Below, one piece after another: positions 15,064 to 23,884 of a DNA stretch of 64,000 nt (positions are counted from its first letter, which is position 1; each line of letters starts with the position of its first letter). Below the pieces are notes generated by a model. The model saw only the letters and a program-made list of their open reading frames with translations, ran no database searches and was not told where the DNA came from. The DNA comes from Rikenellaceae bacterium (GTDB lineage: Bacteria > Bacteroidota > Bacteroidia > Bacteroidales > Rikenellaceae), in the NCBI GenBank assembly GCA_020860245.1, contig JAJBUQ010000009.1:133773-197772 (forward strand). The letters run 5' to 3'. Both the position numbers and the translations under genes were made by a program.

Positions 15064-16773
15064 TTATTCGGGCTTGGAATGAGGAGCAATGTTCATTATA
15101 TGGGCAGAAACTTTTTTTACAGTATCCGCAAGGCGCTCCGTTTCACTTATTATTTCCGCGAAGATTACACCAGAAGAGTACTTGAAGTCACGTTCATCTG
15201 TATTATATACGTATTTTTGTTTCAACTCAATCTCTAAATTGTTAATTTGTTCCTCGATTTCGTACACTTCGTTCAGAGAGGTATTTTTATTCTCCTCCAT
15301 TACGCTGTTTACGTTTGACGTCATGACCTTGATGGCTTTTTCTACGAGATCGAACATTTTATTTACGCCGTCTCTCAGGTCCTGATTAAACCAGATGCCG
15401 TTGTCTCTCTTCGTTTTAATGATTTTAGCAAGGCGGAAGTTTCTGTCCGACATGGTCTCTATATCTGAAATAACTTTGAATAAAGTTTCTATTCTCCTGA
15501 AGCTCTCGCTTCCCATGTCGTCACTGGTAGTTTGATCCAGGTAATGGTATATTTCGGATTCGATTGAGTCGCTGATATTTTCGTATTTTTCGATACGCTG
15601 GTATATACGGTCGAATTCATCCTGATTTGTCTCTTTAAACAGGTTCCTTACAAATCCGAACATTTTTGACGACCGTTTGCTGTATATACTCAATTCGTTG
15701 TAAGCCTGCACTATCGATAATTCAGATGTAGAGAGCATTCCGGATTCCATGTGGGTAAGCCTCGATATTGGCGATTCTTTCGTTTTTACCAGTTTAGAGG
15801 AAAATTTTGCAATCTGTGGAGTGAACCCGACAAGCAACAGTGTGTTTATAATATTAAATAATGTATGGAATAATGCGAGTGCGACCGGACGCGATGTAGG
15901 GTTATCAATAGGGGAAGCTCCTCCGAAAAGTTCTAAAATTCCGACTATCATTTTTATAAATGCAGGGAATATCATTAACATCCAGAAGACTCCTATGATA
16001 TTGAAAATCAAGTGTGCCCTTGCTGCCTTCTGGGCTTCCGAGTTGGCCACGAATGCAGCTATGTTGGCTGTAACGGTAGTCCCTATATTTTCACCAAGTA
16101 CCATTGCCGCGGCGCAATCGAAATTTATCCAGCCGTTGTTGCACATTATAATGGTGAGCGCCATAGTCGCGCTGGATGACTGTATAATAATCGTAAGTAC
16201 GGTTCCGATAAGTACGAAAAGAAGTACCGATGCAAAGCCGTTGTTACTGAAATCGGCCAGAAAGCTCAGAATAGCAGGATCTTGTTGAAGACCGTTCATG
16301 GAATCTTTAAGAAGATTAAGACCCATAAACAGTATGGAGAACCCTATTATCATTTCCCCTATCGACTTTGTCCGGCCTCTTTTAGCGAACATTAACGGGA
16401 AGCCTATAGCTATCAAGGGTAATGCGGCCATTCCGAGATCGAACTTAAATCCGAACAAACTGATAAGCCAAGCGGTCGAAGTAGTCCCGATATTGGCCCC
16501 CATTATCATTCCGATAGATTGTACAAGGGATAGCAATCCGGCATTGACAAAACTGATTATCATAACCGTCGTTGCGCTGGACGATTGAATAACTGCAGTT
16601 ATAAGAGCCCCGACCAGTATCCGCTTGAACGTATTCGATGTCATTGCAGCCAGAATATCCCTTAGTTTATTTCCTGCTACTTTTTGCAGCGATTCACTCA
16701 TAAGTTTCATCCCGAACAGGAATAAACCCAACGAACCGATTATTGTCAGGGCTTGAAGTATAGTGTGACCCAT
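15064..16773 (-). CDS. Na+/phosphate cotransporter with C-terminal PhoU-like domain
   Basis: Inner-membrane Na/Pi-II family transporter. The inverted-repeat QSSSATT motifs diagnostic of the family are present twice: VIQSSSATTVMIISFVNAG near residue 62 and IIQSSSATMALTIIM near 197. About eight to nine membrane segments lie in residues 1-325. Residues 340-560 are a helical PhoU-like cytoplasmic domain with two halves, a common fusion thought to tune transport to phosphate status. The length of 569 is normal. It may draw on the sodium gradient made by the Nqr complex encoded in this window; that is inference. Confidence 0.93.
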   Translation of the reverse strand: MGHTILQALTIIGSLGLFLFGMKLMSESLQKVAGNKLRDILAAMTSNTFKRILVGALITAVIQSSSATTVMIISFVNAGLLSLVQSIGMIMGANIGTTSTAWLISLFGFKFDLGMAALPLIAIGFPLMFAKRGRTKSIGEMIIGFSILFMGLNLLKDSMNGLQQDPAILSFLADFSNNGFASVLLFVLIGTVLTIIIQSSSATMALTIIMCNNGWINFDCAAAMVLGENIGTTVTANIAAFVANSEAQKAARAHLIFNIIGVFWMLMIFPAFIKMIVGILELFGGASPIDNPTSRPVALALFHTLFNIINTLLLVGFTPQIAKFSSKLVKTKESPISRLTHMESGMLSTSELSIVQAYNELSIYSKRSSKMFGFVRNLFKETNQDEFDRIYQRIEKYENISDSIESEIYHYLDQTTSDDMGSESFRRIETLFKVISDIETMSDRNFRLAKIIKTKRDNGIWFNQDLRDGVNKMFDLVEKAIKVMTSNVNSVMEENKNTSLNEVYEIEEQINNLEIELKQKYVYNTDERDFKYSSGVIFAEIISETERLADTVKKVSAHIMNIAPHSKPE

Positions 16774-16806
16774 CTTTAAAAGTGTAATAACTTCAGTTAG
16801 TTATAA

Positions 16807-17628
16807 TTATACCGAAACACCGAAGTCCCGCAATGCGTCGTTTAGCGATGTTTTTTTGTCTGTCGATTCTTTTCTTTTCCCGATAATCAATGCACATGGA
16901 ACATTATATTCCCCCGCCGGAAATTTCTTTGCATAAGCCCCAGGTATAACTACCGATCTTTCAGGAACCAAACCAGTATACTCTACGGGAATTTCCGATG
17001 ATACGTCGATTATTTTCGTGGAACCGGTTATTACCACGTTAGCGCCAAGCACAGCTTCTTTACCTATTCGTGCTCCTTCTACGATGATACACCGCGAACC
17101 GACAAAACATCCATCCTCGACGATAACAGGCGAGGCCTGCACAGGTTCAAGAACACCGCCTATGCCTACACCGCCGCTCAGATGAACGTTCTTACCGATC
17201 TGAGCGCAAGAACCTACCGTAGCCCAGGTATCGACCATCGTTCCTTCGTCCACATAAGCTCCGATATTTACATAAGATGGCATCATAATAACTCCTTTGG
17301 CTAAGAATGCACCGTAGCGTGCCACTGCGTTAGGAACGACTCGTACACCGAGTTTATCGTAACCGTGTTTTAGCTCCATCTTGTCGTGGAATTCTACCGG
17401 TCCTGCTTCCATCACTTTCATCCTCTGGATAGGGAAGTAGAGAATTACCGCTTTTTTTACCCATTCGTTTACCTGCCACTCTCCTTTAGGAAGCGGTTCT
17501 GCGGTTCTCAGTTTACCTTTGTCAAGAAGTTCGATCACTTCGCGAATCAAATCCTCGGATTCCTGTTTTTTCAGTAATTCGCGGTTCCCCCAAATCTCTT
17601 CTACTTTACTTCTAATCTCTTCAAACAT
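16807..17628 (-). CDS. dapD: Tetrahydrodipicolinate N-succinyltransferase
   Basis: Succinylates tetrahydrodipicolinate with succinyl-CoA, the committing step of the succinylase branch toward meso-diaminopimelate and lysine. The protein is a left-handed beta-helix trimer; hexapeptide repeats are plain from MMPSYVNIGAYVDEGTMVDTWATVGSCAQIGKNVHLS... to AVLGANVVITGSTKIID. The N-terminal helical domain and GGVLEPVQASPVIVEDGCFVGSR are typical. 273 residues is full length. Together with dapB in this window it shows the succinylase route rather than direct transamination by DapL, unless DapL is encoded elsewhere. A terminator-like hairpin precedes it. Confidence 0.95.
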   Translation of the reverse strand: MFEEIRSKVEEIWGNRELLKKQESEDLIREVIELLDKGKLRTAEPLPKGEWQVNEWVKKAVILYFPIQRMKVMEAGPVEFHDKMELKHGYDKLGVRVVPNAVARYGAFLAKGVIMMPSYVNIGAYVDEGTMVDTWATVGSCAQIGKNVHLSGGVGIGGVLEPVQASPVIVEDGCFVGSRCIIVEGARIGKEAVLGANVVITGSTKIIDVSSEIPVEYTGLVPERSVVIPGAYAKKFPAGEYNVPCALIIGKRKESTDKKTSLNDALRDFGVSV

Positions 17629-17635
17629 GGTGTAT

Positions 17636-17677
17636 TAAATAAAGGGCTGCCGTTTAGTGAACAGTAACCCTATGGTT
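17636..17677 (-). promoter_or_regulatory. Terminator/antiterminator-like hairpin between galK and dapD
   Basis: On the minus strand GGGTTACTG (17662-17670) pairs with CGGCAGCCC (17643-17651) over nine positions with two G-U pairs and one mismatch, loop of nine bases, followed by TTTATTT. The four bases GGTT at the start of this stem can instead pair with AACC just upstream (17674-17677), an alternative fold that would break the terminator stem. It fills most of the 52-base gap and could lower or regulate dapD expression within the operon. Confidence 0.35.
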
Positions 17678-17680
17678 ATA

Positions 17681-18826
17681 CTACAATTTACGTGCTCCGT
17701 CGCTTATGACCACGTCTATAACTCTCGGTGGTCTTCCGAACTGACTATTATATCGGTCGGTTATTTGATGTATAAATCCATCGTAATCGGATTCTTTTAC
17801 TATATTTATTGTACATCCTCCGAATCCGCCGCCCATCATTCTGGAACCGATAACTCCTTCGTAATTTTTTGCATATTCGGCAAGAAAATCGAGTTCCGGA
17901 CAGCTGACTTCATAGTCTTTGCTTAATCCTTGATGCGAACCGAACATTTTTTCGCCCATTGTTTTAGAATCTCCTTTTTCCAGTGCTGAACACGCATCGA
18001 GAACCCTCTGATTTTCATCAATAACAAATTTGCACCTTCTGTAAACGATCTCTTCCATTTCGTTTTTATATGTATTCAACATATCCAGATTTACATCTCT
18101 GAGAGATTCTATGCCGTTCACATGTTTTTGTATAGTTATAACCCCTTCTTCACACTGGGCTCTTCTTACATTATACTCCGACGATGCGAGTGAATGTTTG
18201 ACCTGCGAGTCGAGGAGAACGACTTTATACCCTTCCAGGTTGAACGGATATAATTTATAATCTAATGTACGGCAGTCCAATTGGATGACTTTATCTTTTT
18301 GACCGAAGAGAGACGCGAATTGATCCATTATGCCACACCGGACTCCTACGTAATTATGCTCGCACATCTGACCTACCTTGGCTAACTGAAACCTACTTAA
18401 TCCGAGTCCGAATGCTTCGCTGATGGCAAATCCCACGACACTCTCCAATGCGGCGGAGGAGGATAGACCTGCCCCGAGAGGGACATCGCCTCCGAATGCA
18501 AAATCAAACCCTTCTACTCGTTTGCCTAATTTCTGTATCTCCTTTATTACGCCATATATATATTGACCCCATTGTTTCTTGGGTAATTCGTTTGAATCAA
18601 CACTAAATTCCGCGCTGTCATTATAATCTACGGAATAAATCCGGCAATTCCTCTCTCCGTTAGGTTTGATCTTGGCATAAATAGCTTTATCTATTGCTCC
18701 CGGAAGAACATAACCGAAATTGTAATCCGTATGTTCGCCGATAATGTTTACCCTTCCAGGCGACGTATAAAGCTCCCCTTCACTTCCATAATACTTTTTA
18801 AAAGCATCATTAATTTTCTCGATCAT
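17681..18826 (-). CDS. galK: Galactokinase
   Basis: GHMP-family kinase that phosphorylates galactose to galactose 1-phosphate in the Leloir pathway. The galactokinase signature GRVNIIGEHTDYNFGYVLP lies near residue 24, the ATP-binding GHMP motif PLGAGLSSSAALE near 116, and the C-terminal GGGFGGCTINIV near 333. 381 residues is standard. It is not next to galT or galE but sits between truA and dapD, so its regulation by galactose is unlikely to be operon-specific. The window's LacZ could supply its substrate. Confidence 0.96.
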   Translation of the reverse strand: MIEKINDAFKKYYGSEGELYTSPGRVNIIGEHTDYNFGYVLPGAIDKAIYAKIKPNGERNCRIYSVDYNDSAEFSVDSNELPKKQWGQYIYGVIKEIQKLGKRVEGFDFAFGGDVPLGAGLSSSAALESVVGFAISEAFGLGLSRFQLAKVGQMCEHNYVGVRCGIMDQFASLFGQKDKVIQLDCRTLDYKLYPFNLEGYKVVLLDSQVKHSLASSEYNVRRAQCEEGVITIQKHVNGIESLRDVNLDMLNTYKNEMEEIVYRRCKFVIDENQRVLDACSALEKGDSKTMGEKMFGSHQGLSKDYEVSCPELDFLAEYAKNYEGVIGSRMMGGGFGGCTINIVKESDYDGFIHQITDRYNSQFGRPPRVIDVVISDGARKL

Positions 18827-18846
18827 TATTAAGTTTAAGTTTTAAG

Positions 18847-19596
18847 TTATATTGTCGTTTTAATTTTCTCTTTATAAGTTATATCCGTAAGAAATAATCC
18901 CTTTGCCGGAGCCGATGTACCCGCCATCTGGCGTGATTTAGATGCTATTATTTTCTGCAAGGAATCTAAGTCTTTTTTGCCTTTGCCGATATCGAAAAGT
19001 GTTCCTACAATTGCCCGCACCATATTCCTCAGAAAACGGTCTGCACGTATGGTGTAAATCAAGACATCTCCGTTCTGCTCCCAAAAAGAGTCGTAAATAT
19101 GGCAAATATTTGTCTTATTATCCGAATGTAATTTACAAAAACTTGTAAAATCGGTATAATTTTTAATAATCGAGGCCCCTTCGTGCATCGTTTCGATATT
19201 AAGCGGAGCGGTATATTCTAACGATGTTTCTGTTAGAAACGGATTTTTTGACCGTGTGATATAATATTTATACTCTCTCGATACAGCGTCGAAGCGGGCA
19301 TGTGCATCGTCTGCGACCCTGACTATATCGCGGACTGCTATATCCTTCGGAAGCATACAGTTCAGATGATAGCAAAAATTTTCGGGATTTATTTGAATAT
19401 TCGTATCGAAGTGGGCAACGTAATACGAAGCGTGTACTCCCGTATCGGTCCTTCCGGCACCGGTTATTTCGGTTTTTTCTTTGGTCAGCATGGAGATACA
19501 GTTTTGTAGGGCCTCTTGGACCGAAGGTGCGTTTTTTTGTATCTGCCAGCCGTTATATGCCGTACCTTTGTAAGAAAGATATAGAAAAAACCTCAT
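18847..19596 (-). CDS. truA: tRNA pseudouridine(38-40) synthase TruA
   Basis: Isomerises uridines 38-40 in tRNA anticodon arms. The catalytic aspartate motif is GAGRTDTGVHASYYVAHF near residue 47, preceded by the N-terminal LSYKGTAYNGWQIQKNAPSVQEAL. The C-terminal FLRNMVRAIVGTLFDIGKGK is also conserved. 249 residues is full length. First gene of the six-gene minus-strand unit, with a strong promoter directly upstream and a 20-base gap to galK. Confidence 0.96.
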   Translation of the reverse strand: MRFFLYLSYKGTAYNGWQIQKNAPSVQEALQNCISMLTKEKTEITGAGRTDTGVHASYYVAHFDTNIQINPENFCYHLNCMLPKDIAVRDIVRVADDAHARFDAVSREYKYYITRSKNPFLTETSLEYTAPLNIETMHEGASIIKNYTDFTSFCKLHSDNKTNICHIYDSFWEQNGDVLIYTIRADRFLRNMVRAIVGTLFDIGKGKKDLDSLQKIIASKSRQMAGTSAPAKGLFLTDITYKEKIKTTI

Positions 19597-19617
19597 TTAC
19601 TATAAACATATTTCTTA

Positions 19618-19649
19618 CAAAGATACCAAGTAGAGACGTATTTTTCAAA
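19618..19649 (-). promoter_or_regulatory. Promoter for the truA operon (-33 and -7)
   Basis: On the minus strand TTTG (19646-19649), a 20-base spacer, then TATCTTTG (19618-19625). Both elements are exact. The box ends 22 bases before the truA start, giving a leader of about 17 bases. Confidence 0.75.
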
Positions 19650-19679
19650 TGGAATATACTTTTTTGGTTAAAAAAAGTG

Positions 19680-19687
19680 TAGATTTG
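19680..19687 (+). promoter_or_regulatory. -7 promoter box for dapB-lepB
   Basis: TAGATTTG is an exact TAnnTTTG match 26 bases before the dapB ATG. No TTTG is found at the right -33 distance; the nearest is only 13 bases upstream. Confidence 0.55.
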
Positions 19688-19712
19688 TGAAATTTTAAAA
19701 TTACGTAGAATA

Positions 19713-20429
19713 ATGAAAGTCGCGTTAATAGGATACGGTAAAATGGGTAAAGAGATCGAAAAGATCCTGTTGTCGAAAAATCATAGTGTGGAACTTATTA
19801 TCGATATTAATAATCCGGAAGACTTCAATTCGGAGAATTTAAAAAAAGTCGATGTCGCGATAGAATTCTCCGCTCCTGACGCTGCGTATAGCAACATTGT
19901 AAAATGTATTGAATGTGGAACCCCTGTTGTTTGCGGAACAACTGCGTGGCTTGACAAGTATGAAGACGTGGTGAAGTTATGTAAAGAAAAGAACGGAGCG
20001 TTCTTTTACGCGTCGAATTACAGCATTGGGGTAAATGTATTCTTTAAAATTAATCGGGAACTGGCACGTTTGATGAATAAATTCAATGAATATGACGTTA
20101 CGGTCGAAGAAGTTCACCATACGCAGAAAAAGGATGCTCCGAGCGGAACTGCGATTACGATCGCAGAAGGGATTCTGGAAAATCTGGACAGAAAAGAGAG
20201 GTGGATCTGCGGAACGACCACGGAACCGAACGAACTGGAGGTATGCGCTATAAGAAGAAGTGTTGTTCCAGGCATACACACTGTCACTTACGAATCGGAA
20301 ACCGACCTTATTACGATAGACCATAACGCTAAGAGCAGGAGAGGGTTTGCGGTGGGTGCAGTGGCGGCAGCTGAATTCCTTTGCGGAAAAACAGGAATAT
20401 ATACTATGGATGACTTAATGAACGAGTAA
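19713..20429 (+). CDS. dapB: 4-hydroxy-tetrahydrodipicolinate reductase
   Basis: Reduces the DapA product to tetrahydrodipicolinate, the substrate of DapD. The Rossmann start IGYGKMGKEIEKIL is at residue 5; the catalytic and substrate-binding block is EEVHHTQKKDAPSGTAITIAEGI near 136; HTVTYESETDLITIDHNAKSRRGFAVGAV lies near 190. At 238 residues it is the compact form seen in Bacteroidota. It heads a two-gene run with lepB (gap of three bases) and is divergent from truA. DAP synthesis and signal peptidase have no direct link beyond envelope growth. Confidence 0.96.
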   Translation: MKVALIGYGKMGKEIEKILLSKNHSVELIIDINNPEDFNSENLKKVDVAIEFSAPDAAYSNIVKCIECGTPVVCGTTAWLDKYEDVVKLCKEKNGAFFYASNYSIGVNVFFKINRELARLMNKFNEYDVTVEEVHHTQKKDAPSGTAITIAEGILENLDRKERWICGTTTEPNELEVCAIRRSVVPGIHTVTYESETDLITIDHNAKSRRGFAVGAVAAAEFLCGKTGIYTMDDLMNE

Positions 20430-20432
20430 ATA

Positions 20433-21782
20433 ATGGCGAAGGTTAAGAATTTCTTTAAAAATAAATGGTTTAAATTTATTACCGTATCGGTAATTTATCT
20501 TTTGATATTCGTTGTATGGACCGGTAATTTATGGTGGTTGTTGGGGATTCCGTTTATTTTCGATATTTATATTTCGAAATTTATGTACAGGTCCTTCGGT
20601 TATAAACATACCGAACTGAGGCGGAAAAATAAAACTTACAATTACATTTACGGTTGGGTTGATGCAATAATTTTCGCAGTTGTCATCACTATGATCGCAA
20701 GGATATTCTTTTTCGGAATGTACGTTATACCGACGCCATCAATGGAGAAATCACTTCTCGTCGGAGATCATTTGGTCGTGAGCAAGGTAACCTATGGACC
20801 TCAGATGCCTAATACGCCTTTGTCGTTTCCGCTCGTACATCATACCCTTCCGCTATCGCAGACTAAGAGATCGTTCGTAGAATGGATAAAACGTCCATAT
20901 CACAGGTTAAAGGGAACAGGACAAGTTGAGAGGAACGACGTGGTGGTATTTAATTTTCCGGCAGGTGATACGGTTGCTCTCGCAGATCAGGCATCCAGTT
21001 ATTACGATCTTGTTAAAATGTACGGACGTAATAATGTTTGGAGAAATTCGGAAGTGATATACCGCCCTGTGGATAAACGCGAGAATTATGTTAAGCGTTG
21101 TATAGGAGTTCCGGGCAACACGGTACAGCTCATACATTCCAAGGTTTATATAGACGGAGTGCTTCAGGATCCTATCGAGAATGAACAGCATATTTACTTT
21201 GTCAAAACCAACGGTACACCACTAAATACCGAGACTCTTCGCAATATGGGTGTCTCGAATGCAGATGTTTTAAACTACGACCGCAATACGTCTACTTACT
21301 GGCTTCCGTTGACTGTGGAGAATGCAGGAAGGATAGAAGAATTCGGAAATGTAGTGGATGTGGTTAAATATGAAGCCACTGCCCCTCAATACGACGTATT
21401 CCCTCAGAGTGAAAATTTTCCGTGGAACGTGGATAATTACGGACCACTATGGGTTCCGTACAAAGGTGCTACGGTAGATTTAACAATGGAGAATCTGCCT
21501 TTATACGAGAGGATAATAGAGATTTACGAGTGTAACGACCTTATGGTAAAAGACAGCATTATATACATAAACGGAATACCTTCTGATAGTTATATCTTCG
21601 ATATGGATTATTACTTTATGATGGGAGATAACAGGCATAATTCCGCAGATTCCCGATTCTGGGGATTTGTTCCGGAGGACCACATTGTAGGTAAGGCGAC
21701 GTTTGTCTGGCTGTCGTTGGATAAAGAGAGGCGGTTCCCAGCTAATATACGATGGGGCAAGATGTTCCGTAAAGTTAAATAA
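20433..21782 (+). CDS. lepB: Signal peptidase I (long Bacteroidales form)
   Basis: Inner-membrane serine protease that removes signal peptides during export. Two N-terminal hydrophobic segments lie near 14-45 and one near 75-98. The catalytic serine is S103 in PTPSMEKSLLVGDH, and the general-base lysine is K221 in NYVKRCIGVPG. The C-terminal GDNRHNSADSRFWGFVPEDHIVGKA is the conserved box E. An inserted stretch of about 140 residues between the lysine and box E enlarges the protein to 449 residues, a feature known from Bacteroidales enzymes. A strong terminator follows four bases after the stop. Confidence 0.95.
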   Translation: MAKVKNFFKNKWFKFITVSVIYLLIFVVWTGNLWWLLGIPFIFDIYISKFMYRSFGYKHTELRRKNKTYNYIYGWVDAIIFAVVITMIARIFFFGMYVIPTPSMEKSLLVGDHLVVSKVTYGPQMPNTPLSFPLVHHTLPLSQTKRSFVEWIKRPYHRLKGTGQVERNDVVVFNFPAGDTVALADQASSYYDLVKMYGRNNVWRNSEVIYRPVDKRENYVKRCIGVPGNTVQLIHSKVYIDGVLQDPIENEQHIYFVKTNGTPLNTETLRNMGVSNADVLNYDRNTSTYWLPLTVENAGRIEEFGNVVDVVKYEATAPQYDVFPQSENFPWNVDNYGPLWVPYKGATVDLTMENLPLYERIIEIYECNDLMVKDSIIYINGIPSDSYIFDMDYYFMMGDNRHNSADSRFWGFVPEDHIVGKATFVWLSLDKERRFPANIRWGKMFRKVK

Positions 21783-21785
21783 TAT

Positions 21786-21811
21786 AAGAGAGGTTTTATC
21801 CTCTCTTTTTT
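21786..21811 (+). terminator. Terminator after lepB
   Basis: AAGAGAGG (21786-21793) pairs perfectly with CCTCTCTT (21800-21807) around a 6-base loop, followed by further T residues to 21811. It separates dapB-lepB from the yigZ unit. Confidence 0.85.
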
Positions 21812-21833
21812 ATGTATTCTGGCGATAAAAATA

Positions 21834-21841
21834 TAAATTTG
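21834..21841 (+). promoter_or_regulatory. -7 promoter box for yigZ-pyrBI
   Basis: TAAATTTG is an exact TAnnTTTG match ending only eight bases before the yigZ ATG at 21849. With the usual 4-7 base offset the mRNA would start within about four bases of the start codon. Confidence 0.6.
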
Positions 21842-21848
21842 TTATTGG

Positions 21849-22463
21849 ATGGAAGCTAATGATACCTACTATACCATAACCGGATATACGGAAGGCTATT
21901 TGAGGGAAAAGGGTAGTAAATTCCTTTCTTACGCATGGCATGTTGAGAGCGAGGAAGATATTAAAGTAATAGTTGACGAAATGCGGAAAAAGTTTTACGA
22001 TGCGACTCATCGGTGCTATGCCTGGAGGCTCGGTCCCAAAGGAGAGCAATTTCGTGCCAACGACGACGGAGAACCCTCAGGAACAGCAGGCAAACCTATA
22101 TTGGGACAATTGTTATCAAGAGGGCTCACTTATACTATGATAATGGTAGTGAGGTATTTTGGAGGAACCAAGCTCGGGGTACCAGGTTTAATAGCTGCCT
22201 ATAAGGATTCCGCTGCCGCTGTTCTTGACAACTGCGAGGTGGTTGCCAGAACAGAGAATGCGCATTATGATGTCGGATTCGGATATCTTGTTATGAACGA
22301 TGTTATGAAAGTGATAAAAGAATTCTCCCCTGAGATTAAAGAGCAGGTATTCGATAACACTTGCAGGGTAATTCTGTCGATAAGGAGAAACCGTGAGGAG
22401 CAAATGATAGCGAAGTTAAAAGATATAGAAGGAACCAGTATAGAATTTACCGGATATAAATAA
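21849..22463 (+). CDS. YigZ/IMPACT family protein
   Basis: 204 residues. The N-terminal UPF0029/IMPACT domain shows the conserved [38 protein letters not shown], then [14 protein letters not shown] and [24 protein letters not shown]. The C-terminal domain (DUF1949-like) is a small ferredoxin-like fold. The biochemical role is unclear; relatives are linked to translation and ribosome binding. It is followed by pyrB after 13 bases and probably shares its message. The start at 21849 is supported by the promoter box just before it. Confidence 0.9.
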   Translation: MEANDTYYTITGYTEGYLREKGSKFLSYAWHVESEEDIKVIVDEMRKKFYDATHRCYAWRLGPKGEQFRANDDGEPSGTAGKPILGQLLSRGLTYTMIMVVRYFGGTKLGVPGLIAAYKDSAAAVLDNCEVVARTENAHYDVGFGYLVMNDVMKVIKEFSPEIKEQVFDNTCRVILSIRRNREEQMIAKLKDIEGTSIEFTGYK

Positions 22464-22475
22464 AACTTATTTATA
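22455..22475. repeat. Perfect 9-bp inverted repeat abutting the pyrB start
   Basis: TATAAATAA (22455-22463), AAC, TTATTTATA (22467-22475). It contains the yigZ stop codon and ends one base before the pyrB ATG. All pairs are A-T, so the RNA hairpin would be weak; it could also be a protein-binding site. Function is unproven. Confidence 0.4.
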
Positions 22476-22476
22476 C

Positions 22477-23385
22477 ATGAAGAAAAACTTAGTATCCATT
22501 ACCGATTTCTCCAAAGAAGAGATGTTGCGGATCATGGACCTTGCAGCGGATTTTGAAAGCAATCCCCACCAGAGAATTCTCCTTGGGAGTGTGGTTGCTT
22601 CGTTGTTTTTCGAACCGTCCACGAGAACCAGACTCAGTTTCGAAAGCGCCATAAACCGGTTGGGCGGACGTGTTATCGGATTCTCTGATACATCCAACAC
22701 AAGTGTTTCCAAAGGGGAGACATTTCATGATACTATCAGCACTATATCGAATTATTGCGATATGATAGTGATGAGGCACTCTCTGGAAGGCGCGGCAAGA
22801 TATGCGAGCGAGGTTTCCCGGCTGCCGGTCATAAACGCAGGAGATGGAGCGAACCAGCATCCCAGCCAGACCTTGTTAGATATGTATTCTATAATGAAAA
22901 CACAGGGCGGACTTGACGGAATTAATATTATGATGGTCGGAGATCTTAAATACGGACGAACAGTGCATTCTCTACTGCAGGCTATGTCTCAATTCAAGAC
23001 GCACTTCACATTTGTCGCCCCCCCTGAACTTGCTATGCCGGACGAGTACAAAGAGCACCTTATCGAGTTGGGTATTCCTTACACCGAAACAACGGAAATG
23101 GAAAAATATATCGACGATGTAGATATTATTTATATGACGCGCGTACAACGCGAAAGATTCTCGGATCTTATGGAGTACGAGAAGGTGAAAAATGCGTATA
23201 TACTTCGCAACAACATGCTCGCAGGCACTAAGGATAACATGAAGATACTTCATCCGCTGCCGAGAGTAAATGAAATCGCCACAGATGTGGATAAAAATCC
23301 CAAAGCTTATTACTTCAACCAGACTGAGAACGGAGTGTACGTTCGTATGGCGATCATAAGTTATTTGCTCGGAGTAAAAAAATAA
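22477..23385 (+). CDS. pyrB: Aspartate carbamoyltransferase, catalytic subunit
   Basis: Condenses carbamoyl phosphate with aspartate, the first committed step of pyrimidine synthesis. The carbamoyl-phosphate signature [15 protein letters not shown] lies near residue 47, [16 protein letters not shown] near 124 and the aspartate loop [15 protein letters not shown] near 260. 302 residues is normal. Followed seven bases later by the regulatory subunit gene, so the enzyme is the class B (catalytic plus regulatory) dodecamer. An AT-rich perfect palindrome lies one base before the ATG. Confidence 0.97.
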   Translation: MKKNLVSITDFSKEEMLRIMDLAADFESNPHQRILLGSVVASLFFEPSTRTRLSFESAINRLGGRVIGFSDTSNTSVSKGETFHDTISTISNYCDMIVMRHSLEGAARYASEVSRLPVINAGDGANQHPSQTLLDMYSIMKTQGGLDGINIMMVGDLKYGRTVHSLLQAMSQFKTHFTFVAPPELAMPDEYKEHLIELGIPYTETTEMEKYIDDVDIIYMTRVQRERFSDLMEYEKVKNAYILRNNMLAGTKDNMKILHPLPRVNEIATDVDKNPKAYYFNQTENGVYVRMAIISYLLGVKK

Positions 23386-23392
23386 TAAAAAA

Positions 23393-23854
23393 ATGGACAG
23401 TAAAAATTTGAATGTAAGAGCGATAGAGAACGGTACGGTTATAGACCATATTCCGTCCGATGCTTTGTTCAAGATCATTAATATATTGGAGCTGGAAAAA
23501 GAGATGAACCAGATAACGTTAGGCAGTAATTTCGAAAGCAAACGTATGGGTTCCAAAGCTATAATCAAGATTGCGAACAGGTATTGCGCCGACGATGAGA
23601 TAAATAAAATTGCTATTGTTGCCCCTATGGCGTGTGTTAATACCATTAAAGACTATCGTGTGGTGGAAAAAAGGAACGTCGAGGTTCCGGAAGCTATCGA
23701 AGGTTTTGTGAGGTGTGCAAATCCTGCATGTATTACTAATCACGAAAAAATAACTACTAAATTTCTTGTTCGGAAAAAGAATAACGAGCTAAATCTGCGA
23801 TGCCGTTATTGTGAAAAAACTACTACTCAGGATAATATGGTGCTGTTAAAATAG
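23393..23854 (+). CDS. pyrI: Aspartate carbamoyltransferase, regulatory subunit
   Basis: Binds CTP/ATP and transmits allosteric control to PyrB. The N-terminal nucleotide-binding domain includes AIENGTVIDHIPSDALFKIINIL near residue 10. The C-terminal zinc domain has the four expected cysteines: CANPAC near 112 and CRYC near 136, with a GFVRCANPACITN context. 153 residues is full length. Its presence implies feedback control of pyrimidine synthesis by CTP. Followed by a bidirectional terminator. Confidence 0.97.
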   Translation: MDSKNLNVRAIENGTVIDHIPSDALFKIINILELEKEMNQITLGSNFESKRMGSKAIIKIANRYCADDEINKIAIVAPMACVNTIKDYRVVEKRNVEVPEAIEGFVRCANPACITNHEKITTKFLVRKKNNELNLRCRYCEKTTTQDNMVLLK

Positions 23855-23855
23855 G

Positions 23856-23883
23856 AAACTCCCCATTTTAAAATGGAGAGTTT
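23856..23883. terminator. Bidirectional terminator between pyrI and fmt
   Basis: A long stem: CCATTTT (23863-23869) with AAAATGG (23870-23876), one C-A mismatch, then AAACTC (23856-23861) with GAGTTT (23878-23883). T-rich flanks occur on both strands. It lies between convergent genes. Confidence 0.8.
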
Positions 23884-23884
23884 T

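Noticed and set aside
20433-21782. Possible fusion or insertion in signal peptidase I
   Set aside because: The extra stretch before box E is a known feature of Bacteroidales signal peptidases; both catalytic residues and box E are intact.
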